DNA of 64,000 bases from Phascolarctobacterium_B sp045598345 (GCA_045598345.1 JAZLLX010000131.1:6700-70699); one strand, 5' to 3'. Counted from the stretch's first letter, positions 24,735 through 32,099 are shown. Program-made: numbers and translations. Notes: generated from the letters alone by a model not told the origin.

Positions 24735-25943
24735 ATGAAAAAGATTAAACTGCCGTTGGAGATGGCGAATGGGGTTATGGTTCGGACTTTGGACGAACTT
24801 AAAGAAAACTGGGATTTGGAAAAGATTGTCGGTTATTTTGGTGACGGGCGTTTGGTAACTTGGTTAAATGACCGTTATTACACTGATTTGGCTGAACAGG
24901 TGCAGAAGATTACCGCAAAAGGAGCGGAGGCACAAAAGGAACTTTGTGCTGTTTTTGGTATGGAATTTAAGCAGGACGAAGTTGTGGATGAGGAAGTATT
25001 GGCAGAGCGGAAAAGGAAACTTGATATTTTACGTCAATTTACCAGTGATGACGAGATTTTGAAAAATGTTGATAGTGTGGCGTTTAATCAAGAGGATTTG
25101 GCGGATTTGTTGGATGAAGGTGTGGAAAAAATTTACCTTTGCAATGGCAAGTTTAGTGTGCCTTTGAATATTAGCGGGAAAAAGTATATTGGTATTACTG
25201 ATGCCGAAGTGTATATTGGCAAAGACGAGTTGCAAGATTTTGATAAGTTGGGAATTAGTTTTGAGAATGTGAAGTTTGATGAGAAGTATCAGAAGTTGGT
25301 GGAGGAGAAGAGCAAGAAGCGGGAAGAAGAAAGAAAAGCGGAGGAAGAACGCATAAGGTCAGAAAAATCAGTCAAGGTTGGGGATGTTATCAAACTTGGA
25401 GAGTGGCACAGCGACCCGATAGAATGGCAGGTGTTGGAGGTTAAGGACGGTAAGGCACTGTTGCTTAGTAAATATGCTTTGGCTTGCAGAAAATATCATG
25501 AAACTTGTGTTGATATTACTTGGGAAAACTGTGATTTGAGAAAATGGCTGAATGGAGAATTTTTTCAAAAGGCCTTCAAAGGGGATGTGGCAAAGTGTGT
25601 TGTGGAAAGCCATGTGCCCGCTCATTATAACCCCGATTACAGCACCGACCCGGGGAATGATACAAATGATAAAGTTTTCCTTTTGAGCGTGAAGGAAGTG
25701 TTACAATACTTCAAGAAGGATGAGGAAAGAATCTGTATGCCATTGTCTTTTGTGAAAAGTGAAGGGGCTTGGGTTGGTGATAATGGGGGATGTTGTTGGT
25801 GGCTGCGGTCGCCCGGCCGCAATGCCTACGATGCTGCAATTGTCAACTTTGCTGGCTCTGTCCTTTCCAGTGGGGACGGTGTCAATGATGGTAACGATGT
25901 TGTTCGTCCCGCTTTTTGGTATTCGCCCGGCGGTGAGGGTTGA
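24735..25943 (+). CDS. DUF6273-type protein with C-type-lectin-like C-terminus
   Basis: 402 residues. The N-terminal part (WDLEKIVGYFGDGRLVTWL, DRYYTDLAEQV) resembles a small helical domain seen in diverse bacterial fusions. A charged coiled region follows (about 190-210). The C-terminal ~190 residues (VGDVIKLGEWHSDPIEWQVL ... CWWLRSPG ... VVRPAFWYSP) match DUF6273, related to sulfatase-modifying and C-type-lectin folds. Such folds display variable surfaces in diversity-generating retroelements, but no reverse transcriptase or template repeat was found here. Probably co-transcribed with the upstream AAA+ gene. Confidence 0.78.
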   Translation: MKKIKLPLEMANGVMVRTLDELKENWDLEKIVGYFGDGRLVTWLNDRYYTDLAEQVQKITAKGAEAQKELCAVFGMEFKQDEVVDEEVLAERKRKLDILRQFTSDDEILKNVDSVAFNQEDLADLLDEGVEKIYLCNGKFSVPLNISGKKYIGITDAEVYIGKDELQDFDKLGISFENVKFDEKYQKLVEEKSKKREEERKAEEERIRSEKSVKVGDVIKLGEWHSDPIEWQVLEVKDGKALLLSKYALACRKYHETCVDITWENCDLRKWLNGEFFQKAFKGDVAKCVVESHVPAHYNPDYSTDPGNDTNDKVFLLSVKEVLQYFKKDEERICMPLSFVKSEGAWVGDNGGCCWWLRSPGRNAYDAAIVNFAGSVLSSGDGVNDGNDVVRPAFWYSPGGEG

Positions 25944-25972
25944 ACTGAGTAAGATGTAAGGAGGGGGAGAAA

Positions 25973-26743
25973 ATGTTAGTGTATAAATACATGGATTTTT
26001 GTAAATTTGAAGATTTGGTAAAAACACAATCATTACTTTTTGTTAATCCATTAACAAAATGGGAAGATAAAAATGAGGGATTTATTTATAGGATTGCTAA
26101 AACCGAAGAAGGCAGAAATTTGGTTAGAGAAGTTATCAAAGAAAAGAATCCCAATAAAAAAATAGCAGATGAAATGATTAAGTTGTTTGATGATGGTGGT
26201 ATAAAATTTTGTAATAACTTAGACAGGACTAAACTCGATTGGTTTAATTTACGTTGTCAATCATGGTGTTTGAGAAATGAAAATGATGAAAAACAAAAAG
26301 ATAGGGATGAGTATATGTGGAAAAATTATTGCGTTGGTGATGGAGTAAGGATTGTTGTTGATAATTCAAAGTTTGATACCTTATTTTATTTTGAGGACAG
26401 GGTAAGAGGATTTAAAATTGAGTATATTGCAGAACCAAAAAATAATGATGACATGAAAAAAGAAATAGGGAAAATAGTAGATAAAGGTGGTGCAACATAC
26501 TATCCAAGAATTTTTAAGTATAAATACAATTCATTTGAAGTCGAACAGGAGTTTAGATTTTATGTTCAAGGTTTTGCTTGCAAAGAATATGCAAAAGTTT
26601 TAATAGATACTGGTATTGTAAACTTTATTGATGGTATATGGATTAAACCCAATTCTGAAAAAAGTTCTATTGATAAAGTTAGAGAACTGTGTAGGGAATA
26701 TGGGTTGTTAGAAAAATTAAATTTTAATTTAGAAAAGAACTAG
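25973..26743 (+). CDS. DUF2971 family protein
   Basis: 256 residues, strongly AT-rich. YKYMDFCKFEDLVKTQSLLF at the start and SWCLRNENDEKQKDRDEYMW with NYCVGDGVRIVVD in the middle fit DUF2971, a family often found in defence islands and mobile regions, with no established activity. The SD (AAGGAGGGGG) is excellent. Codon use is unlike the housekeeping block and suggests acquisition. Confidence 0.75.
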   Translation: MLVYKYMDFCKFEDLVKTQSLLFVNPLTKWEDKNEGFIYRIAKTEEGRNLVREVIKEKNPNKKIADEMIKLFDDGGIKFCNNLDRTKLDWFNLRCQSWCLRNENDEKQKDRDEYMWKNYCVGDGVRIVVDNSKFDTLFYFEDRVRGFKIEYIAEPKNNDDMKKEIGKIVDKGGATYYPRIFKYKYNSFEVEQEFRFYVQGFACKEYAKVLIDTGIVNFIDGIWIKPNSEKSSIDKVRELCREYGLLEKLNFNLEKN

Positions 26744-26828
26744 TGAGAGCTTATGTCATTCAGAAATTAAGCAAAAAATTTTCTCGGATTTATTTTTTTT
26801 AGGTAAAGTGCAGACCGTTGGTTCGCAC

Positions 26829-26890
26829 GGGTGCGGAACCTTGCACTTTGAGAACTTGAAATGTGCAAGAACCCGTCCCCCTACGGTTGG
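26829..26890. repeat. REP-like palindrome before antitoxin copy B
   Basis: GGGTGCGGAACCTTGCAC and GTGCAAGAACCCGT are imperfect inverted arms around GAGAACTT. It is directly followed by CCCCCTACGG and then the antisense-RNA promoter. Confidence 0.75.
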
Positions 26891-26944
26891 GAATTGAAAA
26901 AAAGTTATATTGACATAATTGGCTGTTGGTGGTAAAATAAAGAC

Positions 26945-27040
26945 ATAAAAAGTGAGGTGCCCGCCCACAAGTGGGATTGCCCCCTATGAAATGGTTAAGA
27001 AAAACCACCTACAGGCAGCAACTGATTGGGTGGTTTTTCT
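26945..27040 (+). ncRNA. Orphan type I antitoxin RNA, copy B
   Basis: Same promoter, RNA body and terminator as copies A, C and D. After the terminator the sequence departs at TTATGGTTACAG, and the toxin gene and its promoter are absent. If transcribed it could act in trans on toxins A, C and D. It lies directly upstream of the PIN toxin-antitoxin operon and may be a remnant replaced by it. Confidence 0.6.
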
Positions 27041-27079
27041 TATGGTTACAGTTTTGTTAAACATTGGAGGTAAATAAAA

Positions 27080-27316
27080 ATGACTGTTATGGAGAAAAAA
27101 ATTAATTCAATGCTCACTACTTTGGATGAAAAAAGAATTGAGGATGTTTTTAAGTATGTTGAGTATCTTGTTTTCTTGAAAGAAAGGGAAACAAAAGGTG
27201 ATAATATTTCCAAAATTACTCAAATTCAAGATTTGTTGGCAGGTGAAAATGTTTGGAAAAATGAAGATGAGATGTTGGCGGAAATGGCAGAGTTTCGCAG
27301 GAGTCGTATGGCATGA
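27080..27316 (+). CDS. Putative antitoxin of the PIN pair, 78 aa
   Basis: Small acidic protein overlapping the PIN toxin by four bases (ATGA), the layout of a type II toxin-antitoxin operon. The central VFKYVEYLVFLKERE and the C-terminal acidic/basic tail resemble the short antitoxins found with this PIN group; no RHH or AbrB motif is clear. SD TTGGAGG precedes the ATG. Confidence 0.65.
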   Translation: MTVMEKKINSMLTTLDEKRIEDVFKYVEYLVFLKERETKGDNISKITQIQDLLAGENVWKNEDEMLAEMAEFRRSRMA

Positions 27317-27711
27317 AATTCTTGCTTGATACAAATGTGCTTATTTCTGCCTTTGTGTTTCGTGGTGTAACATTTAAGGTTTTGTTACGATTGCTTGATA
27401 TTAAGGCAGAAATATATGTGTCGGAATATGTGGATAAAGAATTTAGGGATAAATTGTCAGAAAAATGGACGGACAGGGCAGAGCAGGTATATCGCTTGTA
27501 TCGTCAATTAGATTTCAAATTTTGTAAAAGTGCAAATAAAAAGTTGGGTGATTTACGAGACCCCAAAGATATTCCGATTTTAAGCGATGCGATATTTAAT
27601 GGAGTTGATGTTATTATAACTGGTGATAAGGATTTTCCTGAGGCGGATTTGGAAAAGCCGTTGGTGCTGTCGCCAGATATGGTTATGGACTTTTTGGATA
27701 AGTATTTTTAG
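27313..27711 (+). CDS. PIN-domain toxin (toxin-antitoxin system PIN family)
   Basis: 132 residues with the PIN metal-site residues in order: LLDTNVL (Asp6), an EF pair in the second helix, RDPKDIPILSDA and ITGDKDF. PIN toxins are Mg-dependent ribonucleases that cut tRNA or mRNA. It is coupled to the upstream small gene. A REP-like palindrome begins 10 bp after its stop. Confidence 0.85.
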   Translation: MKFLLDTNVLISAFVFRGVTFKVLLRLLDIKAEIYVSEYVDKEFRDKLSEKWTDRAEQVYRLYRQLDFKFCKSANKKLGDLRDPKDIPILSDAIFNGVDVIITGDKDFPEADLEKPLVLSPDMVMDFLDKYF

Positions 27712-27720
27712 TTGGGCGAT

Positions 27721-27790
27721 GAGCGGAACCTTGCACTTTGAAAACTTAAAATGTGCAAGAACCCGTCCCCCTACGGTTGGGAATTGAGAA
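27721..27790. repeat. REP-like palindrome before toxin-antitoxin copy C
   Basis: GAGCGGAACCTTGCAC with GTGCAAGAACCCGT and the CCCCCTACGGTTGGGAATTGA flank, as in copy B. Confidence 0.75.
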
Positions 27791-27835
27791 AAAAGTTATA
27801 TTGACATAATTGGCTGTTGGTGGTAAAATATAGAC

Positions 27836-27931
27836 ATAAAAAGTGAGGTGCCCGCCCACAAGTGGGATTGCCTCTTATGGATTAGTTATGAAAAACCACC
27901 CACAGCGGGCAACTGATTGGGTGGTTTTTCT
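27836..27931 (+). ncRNA. Putative antitoxin RNA, type I copy C
   Basis: TTGACA (27801) and TAAAAT (27824) with 17-bp spacing, then the conserved body and the hairpin at 27891-27929. It faces toxin C. Ends are inferred. Confidence 0.65.
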
Positions 27932-27936
27932 TATGG

Positions 27937-28029
27937 TTAACGCTTTGCAAAACAATTAAGAATAAATGTAAGCAACGCCAGTAAGAACATGCCAAAGGCC
28001 ATAAGGTCTTTAAAGTCAAAATTCTTCAT
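27937..28029 (-). CDS. Small hydrophobic type I toxin, copy C
   Basis: 30 residues, identical to copy A except Leu27 to Phe (NCFAKR at the end). SD, toxin promoter (28089-28117) and convergent antitoxin RNA are all conserved. Third-position differences from copy A are silent (for example in the DFKD codons), which points to selection on the peptide. Confidence 0.72.
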   Translation of the reverse strand: MKNFDFKDLMAFGMFLLALLTFILNCFAKR

Positions 28030-28128
28030 AAGCATCACCCCCTTTACGGAGGCAATCACCACCTGCACACGAGCATCTCACGGGCGATATTTTAGCACAT
28101 ATTTGTAAATAAATCAAGGAAAAGTCCC

Positions 28129-28460
28129 CCTACGGGTGGTGTAAGTGTTGTTGAAGGTGTGAAAAAATATATTGTGGTTGTATCGGGTGCGGAACATTGC
28201 ACTTTGAGAACCTGAAATGTGCAAGAACCCGTCCCCCTACGGGTGGCGTAGGTGTTGTTGAAGGTGTGAAAAATATATTGCGGTTGTATCGGGTGCGGAA
28301 CCTTGCACTTTGAAAACTTGAAATGTGCAAGAACCCGTCCCCCTACGGGTGGCGTAGGTATTGTTGAAGGTGTGAAAAAAATATTGTGGTTGTAGGGGCA
28401 CGGGTTCTTGCCACAGGCAAGGTTCCGAGCCCGTGCAAAGCATCGCTTTGCACAATATGA
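28129..28460. repeat. 107-bp tandem REP array ending at the RAYT start
   Basis: Two full units and one partial unit start near 28145, 28252 and 28358. Each contains GTTGTTGAAGGTGTG, a TATCGGGTGCGG palindrome arm, TTGCACTTT ... GTGCAAGAACCCGT and CCCCCTACGGGTGG. The last runs into ACGGGTTCTTGCC-aca-GGCAAGGTTCC and GCAAAGC-atc-GCTTTGC, finishing at the RAYT start codon. Confidence 0.85.
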
Positions 28461-28910
28461 ATGATGGCATCAGAAGAACGTAAAAATGTACGATTAAAAG
28501 AATATGATTACCGCACGGCGGGATACTATTTCATTACGATATGTACGCAAAAGAAGGAACACGCATTTGGTGAAATAGTGAATGAAAAAATGCAGTTGTC
28601 AATGATTGGAGATATTGCAAAAAATACTTGGATTGATTTGCCGAATAAATTTTACAACATCCGATTACATAGGTATGTGATTATGCCCAATCATATACAC
28701 GGGATATTGGAAATTACGGAATGGGATGAGAAAATCAGCATTATGGACGTTGTAAAAAGGTATAAATCTGTAGTTACTTATGGGTGTGGTAGAAAGATTT
28801 GGCAAAAAGGGTTTTATGAGCATGTTATCCGTAATGAAAAAGATTATTTGCGGATAGCAAAGTATATTGACGAGAATGTATTGAAATGGAGTTTGGACGA
28901 ATATTTTTAG
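28461..28910 (+). CDS. REP-associated tyrosine transposase (RAYT, Y1/HUH family)
   Basis: 149-residue single-strand transposase related to IS200 TnpA. RLKEYDYRTAGYYFITICT is the typical RAYT start, MPNHIHGI (His78, His80) is the HUH motif, and Tyr residues lie in the C-terminal YEHVIRNEKDYLRIAKYI helix. Such proteins bind and cut REP palindromes rather than their own ends; cognate-looking palindromes flank it on both sides. No SD is visible and the REP tail abuts the start codon; ATG 28464 is equally possible. Confidence 0.88.
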   Translation: MMASEERKNVRLKEYDYRTAGYYFITICTQKKEHAFGEIVNEKMQLSMIGDIAKNTWIDLPNKFYNIRLHRYVIMPNHIHGILEITEWDEKISIMDVVKRYKSVVTYGCGRKIWQKGFYEHVIRNEKDYLRIAKYIDENVLKWSLDEYF

Positions 28911-28924
28911 TTGTGTAGAGTGCA

Positions 28925-29240
28925 GACCGTTGGTCTGCCCGGGTGCGGAACCTTGCACTTTAAGAACCTGAAATGTGCAAGAACCCGTCCCCCTACGGAT
29001 TGGCATAGGTGTTGTTGAAGGTGTGAAAAAATATTGTGGTTGTATCGGGTGCGGAACCTTGCACTTTAAGAACCTGAAATGTGCAAGAACCTGTCCCCCT
29101 ACGGATTGGTACAGGTGTTGTTGAAGGTGTGAAAAATATATTGCGGTTGTAGGGGCACGGGTTCTTGCCGCAGGCAAGGTTCCGAGCCCGGGCAAAGCAT
29201 CGCTTTGCACAATATGAATGATGGCAATTGATATTGGGTA
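28925..29240. repeat. REP-like repeats downstream of RAYT
   Basis: Two more palindrome units (around 28940 and 29047; GTTGTTGAAGG at 29012 and 29117), then the ACGGGTTCTTGCC-gca-GGCAAGG hairpin, the GCAAAGC/GCTTTGC hairpin and the ATATGAATGATGG tail. Copy D of the toxin-antitoxin cassette follows at once. Confidence 0.85.
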
Positions 29241-29284
29241 AAAGTTATATTGACATAATTGGCTGTTGGTGGTAAAATATAAAC

Positions 29285-29381
29285 ATAAAAAGTGAGGTGC
29301 CCGCCCACAAGTGGGATTGCCCCCTTATAAAATGATTATGAAAAACCACCTACAGGGGTCAACTGTTAGGGTGGTTTTTCT
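29285..29381 (+). ncRNA. Putative antitoxin RNA, type I copy D
   Basis: TTGACA (29250) and TAAAAT (29273) with 17-bp spacing; hairpin terminator 29341-29379. Convergent with toxin D. Ends are inferred. Confidence 0.65.
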
Positions 29382-29386
29382 TATGG

Positions 29387-29479
29387 TTAACGCTTTGCAA
29401 AACAATTAAAAATAAATGTAAGCAACGCCAGTAAGAACATGCCAAAGGCCATAAGGTCTTTAAAGTCAAAATTCTTCAT
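29387..29479 (-). CDS. Small hydrophobic type I toxin, copy D
   Basis: 30 residues, differing from copy A by Leu24 to Phe and Leu27 to Phe (TFIFNCFAKR). The SD, promoter (29540-29568) and antisense RNA are conserved. Its promoter is back to back with the leader of the 491-aa gene at 29585. Confidence 0.72.
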   Translation of the reverse strand: MKNFDFKDLMAFGMFLLALLTFIFNCFAKR

Positions 29480-29584
29480 AAGCATCACCCCCTTTAACGG
29501 AGGCAATCACCACCTGCACACGAGCATCTCACGAGCGGTATTTTAACATACATTTGCAAATAAATCAAGGAAAAGGAGAAGGGT

Positions 29585-31060
29585 ATGGATTTTGAAAATT
29601 CGGCGAAGAAATTTGTCCCAATTTTAAAGGATTTTTTGGAGTCCTATGTTGAAAAGGATGCCAGCGTTTCCAACAAGGAATGGTTGAAAAATCAACTGGA
29701 AAAGCAGGCATTGGATTTTGCCAAAGACAAGTTGCAGGCCTACAGTGACGAACTTGTTGAGGGCGTGGAGAGTTATGACAAGACATTAACTTCCCTCCGT
29801 GAACACACTGCCAATGGCGGTAAGGCGGAAACATGGCTGGCAGAAAATGTTGCCAAGTCAGGCAAAGAGTTAAGTCCGTCTGAATTACAAATGGTGGAAA
29901 GAACACTTGGACAGGGTGGAGAAATGTTGCTCCGCAATTTAAAGGCGGGTGAACTGCACCGTAATGCGGAAAAATCTGTTGAGGAAACTATTGCGGAAAA
30001 TTCGCTTATTGATAATTTTAATTCTGCCAGCGATGCTCAGGGAGGGCGCTATGTGGCAGAGGTGGATGTAACCGGTGAGGGTTCAGTATATGGTCGCAAT
30101 CAGTTTGATATTGCTGTGGTGGATAAATTAACTGGTCAAAAACTTACCAATTATTTGGTTAAGTATGGTAAAACCGCAGTGGAAACGATTGAGATGGTGA
30201 AGAGTATTGGCAATGCGGGGGAAACTTTGCTTGTACCTTCAGAACAGTTGGACGAGGTGAAAAAGGGCTTACCCGGTTGGAAGGTGGCAGATGCTTTGGG
30301 CGGAACTCCTTTAGTAAGAGTTATGGGCAGTCCGCTTACCAAGACATTGGTGGATAAATGTTTGAATGGTGAATTGTTTGATACTGCTAAAAAGGTTATG
30401 AACAAGACACCGGGGGAACTTATAGAAAATATTGCGGGGATTGCGAAAACCAGTGGTGTGCTTTCCGCAGGGTTTATGGGCGGTTTGGAAAAACTGGCTA
30501 ATAATGAACCAATAGGCAGTGTGAATGTCAGGCAGATGGTGGAAGATGCGGTAACAAGCGGAAATTTGCAGGGGTTGAAAACTGCGGCATCGGGGGCATT
30601 GGCAACTTATGTACAAAAGGGGATGACCAAGTTAATTCCTAAGAGTACACCCGCTTCAGTTATTTCAGGTATTGCCAGCACTGGTATTGAGGCAATCAAT
30701 GTTTTTAATAAGGTTTCCAATGGCACAATGTCTGTGGGGCAGGCGATGGAAGATTTTGCCAATCAAAAGGTGGCAATGGTTTTTGAAAATGTTTGGGGCA
30801 AGTTTGCCAAGAAGGCAACGGTAGCCGCTTTGAATTATGTTCCCGTAGTGGGCCCTTATTTAAGTACTTTGGTTGCCAGCGGTACATTGGATTTTGTAGG
30901 TACGGCGATTAAACAAAAGGTTACACATGTTGTGAAGGAAAAAATTGTGCCTGTGGTCAAAACAGTTGTACATAAGGTTTGTTCAACAGTACGTAGTGTG
31001 GCATCAACCGTTTGGAATGGTGTTAAGAGTGTTGCCAAAAGTTTGTTTTCTTGGTGGTAA
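29585..31060 (+). CDS. Uncharacterised 491-aa protein with amphipathic, Gly/Val-rich C-terminus
   Basis: Family not recognised. Residues about 1-130 are charged and helical. The centre has NQFDIAVVDKLTGQKL and YLVKYGKTAVETIEMV, then LVPSEQLDEVKKGLPGWKV; the D...(x)K spacing vaguely suggests a nuclease fold. The last ~120 residues contain hydrophobic segments (AALNYVPVVGPYLSTLVASG) and end in repeated KVxxTVxxVAxxV amphipathic turns with Trp-Trp. No signal peptide. A membrane-active or effector role is possible but unproven. SD AAAAGGAGAAGGG. Two tiny genes follow. Confidence 0.75.
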   Translation: MDFENSAKKFVPILKDFLESYVEKDASVSNKEWLKNQLEKQALDFAKDKLQAYSDELVEGVESYDKTLTSLREHTANGGKAETWLAENVAKSGKELSPSELQMVERTLGQGGEMLLRNLKAGELHRNAEKSVEETIAENSLIDNFNSASDAQGGRYVAEVDVTGEGSVYGRNQFDIAVVDKLTGQKLTNYLVKYGKTAVETIEMVKSIGNAGETLLVPSEQLDEVKKGLPGWKVADALGGTPLVRVMGSPLTKTLVDKCLNGELFDTAKKVMNKTPGELIENIAGIAKTSGVLSAGFMGGLEKLANNEPIGSVNVRQMVEDAVTSGNLQGLKTAASGALATYVQKGMTKLIPKSTPASVISGIASTGIEAINVFNKVSNGTMSVGQAMEDFANQKVAMVFENVWGKFAKKATVAALNYVPVVGPYLSTLVASGTLDFVGTAIKQKVTHVVKEKIVPVVKTVVHKVCSTVRSVASTVWNGVKSVAKSLFSWW

Positions 31061-31075
31061 AAGGAGGTATTTATT

Positions 31076-31159
31076 ATGGTACCGTTGGACAAAGAACAGG
31101 ACGTTGAGGAAAAAATAATAAAAGATAAGGAGGTGGTATTATGGCAAGATTTGAAGTAG
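31076..31159 (+). CDS. Possible 27-aa peptide gene
   Basis: ATG preceded by AAAGGAGG, 15 bp after the 491-aa gene; highly charged (DKEQDVEEKIIKDKE). It overlaps the start of the next small gene by 19 bases in another frame. It could be a translational coupler rather than a functional peptide. Confidence 0.45.
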   Translation: MVPLDKEQDVEEKIIKDKEVVLWQDLK

Positions 31160-31296
31160 CATATCGGAGAACTCCTAATAGTGGAGTGCAAAGGACGGTA
31201 GTGACTGCGGATACAAGGGAAGATGCTAAGGCAATAATCCGTAGAAAAAATGCTTCTTCCAAAGAATTGGAAATTTACGAAGTAAAAGAGAAATGA
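31141..31296 (+). CDS. Small basic protein, 51 aa
   Basis: ATG preceded by a near-perfect SD (AAGGAGGTGG). The sequence (ARFEVAYRRTPNSGVQRTVV, then RKNASSKELEIYEVKEK) looks like a small beta-alpha fold, but no family is recognised. It ends just before an intrinsic terminator, closing the operon begun by the 491-aa gene. Confidence 0.7.
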   Translation: MARFEVAYRRTPNSGVQRTVVTADTREDAKAIIRRKNASSKELEIYEVKEK

Positions 31297-31303
31297 AAAT
31301 GGT

Positions 31304-31330
31304 AAAAGCCCTGCTTTTGGTAGGGCTTTT
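31304..31330 (+). terminator. Terminator of the 491-aa operon
   Basis: AAAAGCCCT (31304-31312) pairs with AGGGCTTTT (31322-31330). Confidence 0.8.
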
Positions 31331-31341
31331 ATGTTACTTTC

Positions 31342-31388
31342 ATGTTACGCAAACGGAACACCGCTGGTATTGTGTTTTATGTTATAAT
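31342..31388 (+). promoter_or_regulatory. Operator-like motif and promoter of the XRE regulator
   Basis: ATGTTACGCAAACGGAACA (31342-31360), identical to 23057-23075, has TGTTAC ... GGAACA dyad ends. TATAAT lies at 31383-31388, and transcription would begin about 25 bp before the XRE start. Confidence 0.6.
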
Positions 31389-31418
31389 AGGGAAAAATTA
31401 AGAAAGTTGGTGGTGGGG

Positions 31419-31760
31419 ATGTTGGATAAGGAATTGGAAACAAGGGAATTTTATGAGGACTTGGGTTGGCAGGTGTGGTCTTGGCGTACAGGCCGCGGCA
31501 TGACCCAGCAACAGTTGGCGGATGCCTGTGGGGTGTCCCGTTCCAGAATTTCTTTGATTGAATCGGGCAGGACTCATTTGAATTTTGATACTTTTATTTT
31601 GCTGGCAAAGGCGTTGGGCATTGAGCCCCATGTGTTGCTTGACCCAAAGGAACGGAATAATTTGATTCGTCTTGATGCGGACCCGGAGATACAAAAGATT
31701 GTTAAGGAACTGGATAATTTCTGTGAACAGGCGGAGAAGGAGAATAAGAAGGATGAATAA
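31419..31760 (+). CDS. XRE-family transcriptional regulator
   Basis: 113 residues. A helix-turn-helix of the Cro/CI type is clear (MTQQQLADACGVSRSRISLI, then ESGRTHLNFDTFILLAKALG). The C-terminal tail is acidic and basic. The start at 31419 is chosen because the frame upstream crosses the promoter and terminator. The dyad motif just upstream of its own promoter, shared with the AAA+ gene at 23 kb, suggests autoregulation and a small regulon. Confidence 0.85.
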   Translation: MLDKELETREFYEDLGWQVWSWRTGRGMTQQQLADACGVSRSRISLIESGRTHLNFDTFILLAKALGIEPHVLLDPKERNNLIRLDADPEIQKIVKELDNFCEQAEKENKKDE

Positions 31761-31884
31761 TAGTGATAAGAAGTATGTTTATGGTGGGTTGAAAAGGGAC
31801 AATTTTTGGAAAGAAGAAACCGTTTTGCCGGGGCAAAACGGTTTCTTCATGTGGATTTTAAAGTGGTTGAAAAAAATCTTTTGA
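31753..31884 (+). CDS. Doubtful 43-aa ORF overlapping the XRE stop
   Basis: ATG 31753 overlaps the XRE 3' end by 8 bases after AAGAAGG. The ORF spans the 36-bp palindrome at 31813 and ends in a hydrophobic/basic WILKWLKKIF tail. It may be a real small membrane peptide or a by-product of the hairpin. Confidence 0.35.
   Translation: MNNSDKKYVYGGLKRDNFWKEETVLPGQNGFFMWILKWLKKIF
31813..31848. terminator. 36-bp near-continuous palindrome after the XRE gene
   Basis: A 17-bp perfect stem (left arm 31813-31829, right arm 31832-31848) around GG. It has no T-run beyond the stem and could be a terminator, RNA-processing site or regulator site. Confidence 0.55.
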
Positions 31885-32099
31885 CCAAAAAGCATTTTTT
31901 CAATTTTGGAAAGTAAAATTAATTTGTGAAAAGGGCTTTTTTGGTATATGTGTGGTGGTAAGATTTGTTCGTAACCGCAATGGTGCGGTGTTGGGTGTTA
32001 AATGAAAGGGATGTTAATTATGAGACAGATGGGTTTGAATTTTAAAATTGTGGCACAAAAGGTAGGTGCAGTAGGTAGTTAAAATTTTATGGAGGTTGT
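31885..32099. other. Leader region with a possible 20-aa ORF
   Basis: Non-coding except for ATG 32020 to TAA 32082 (MRQMGLNFKIVAQKVGAVGS) behind GAAAGGGATG. An ACCGCA-atgg-TGCGGT hairpin lies near 31973-31989. Significance uncertain. Confidence 0.35.

Noticed and set aside
25640..25943. Diversity-generating retroelement variable region
   Set aside because: The DUF6273 C-terminus looks suitable, but no reverse transcriptase, template repeat or accessory gene was found in the window.
28129..29240. CRISPR array
   Set aside because: Repeats of about 107 bp are nearly identical along their whole length with no unique spacers, and no cas genes are present.
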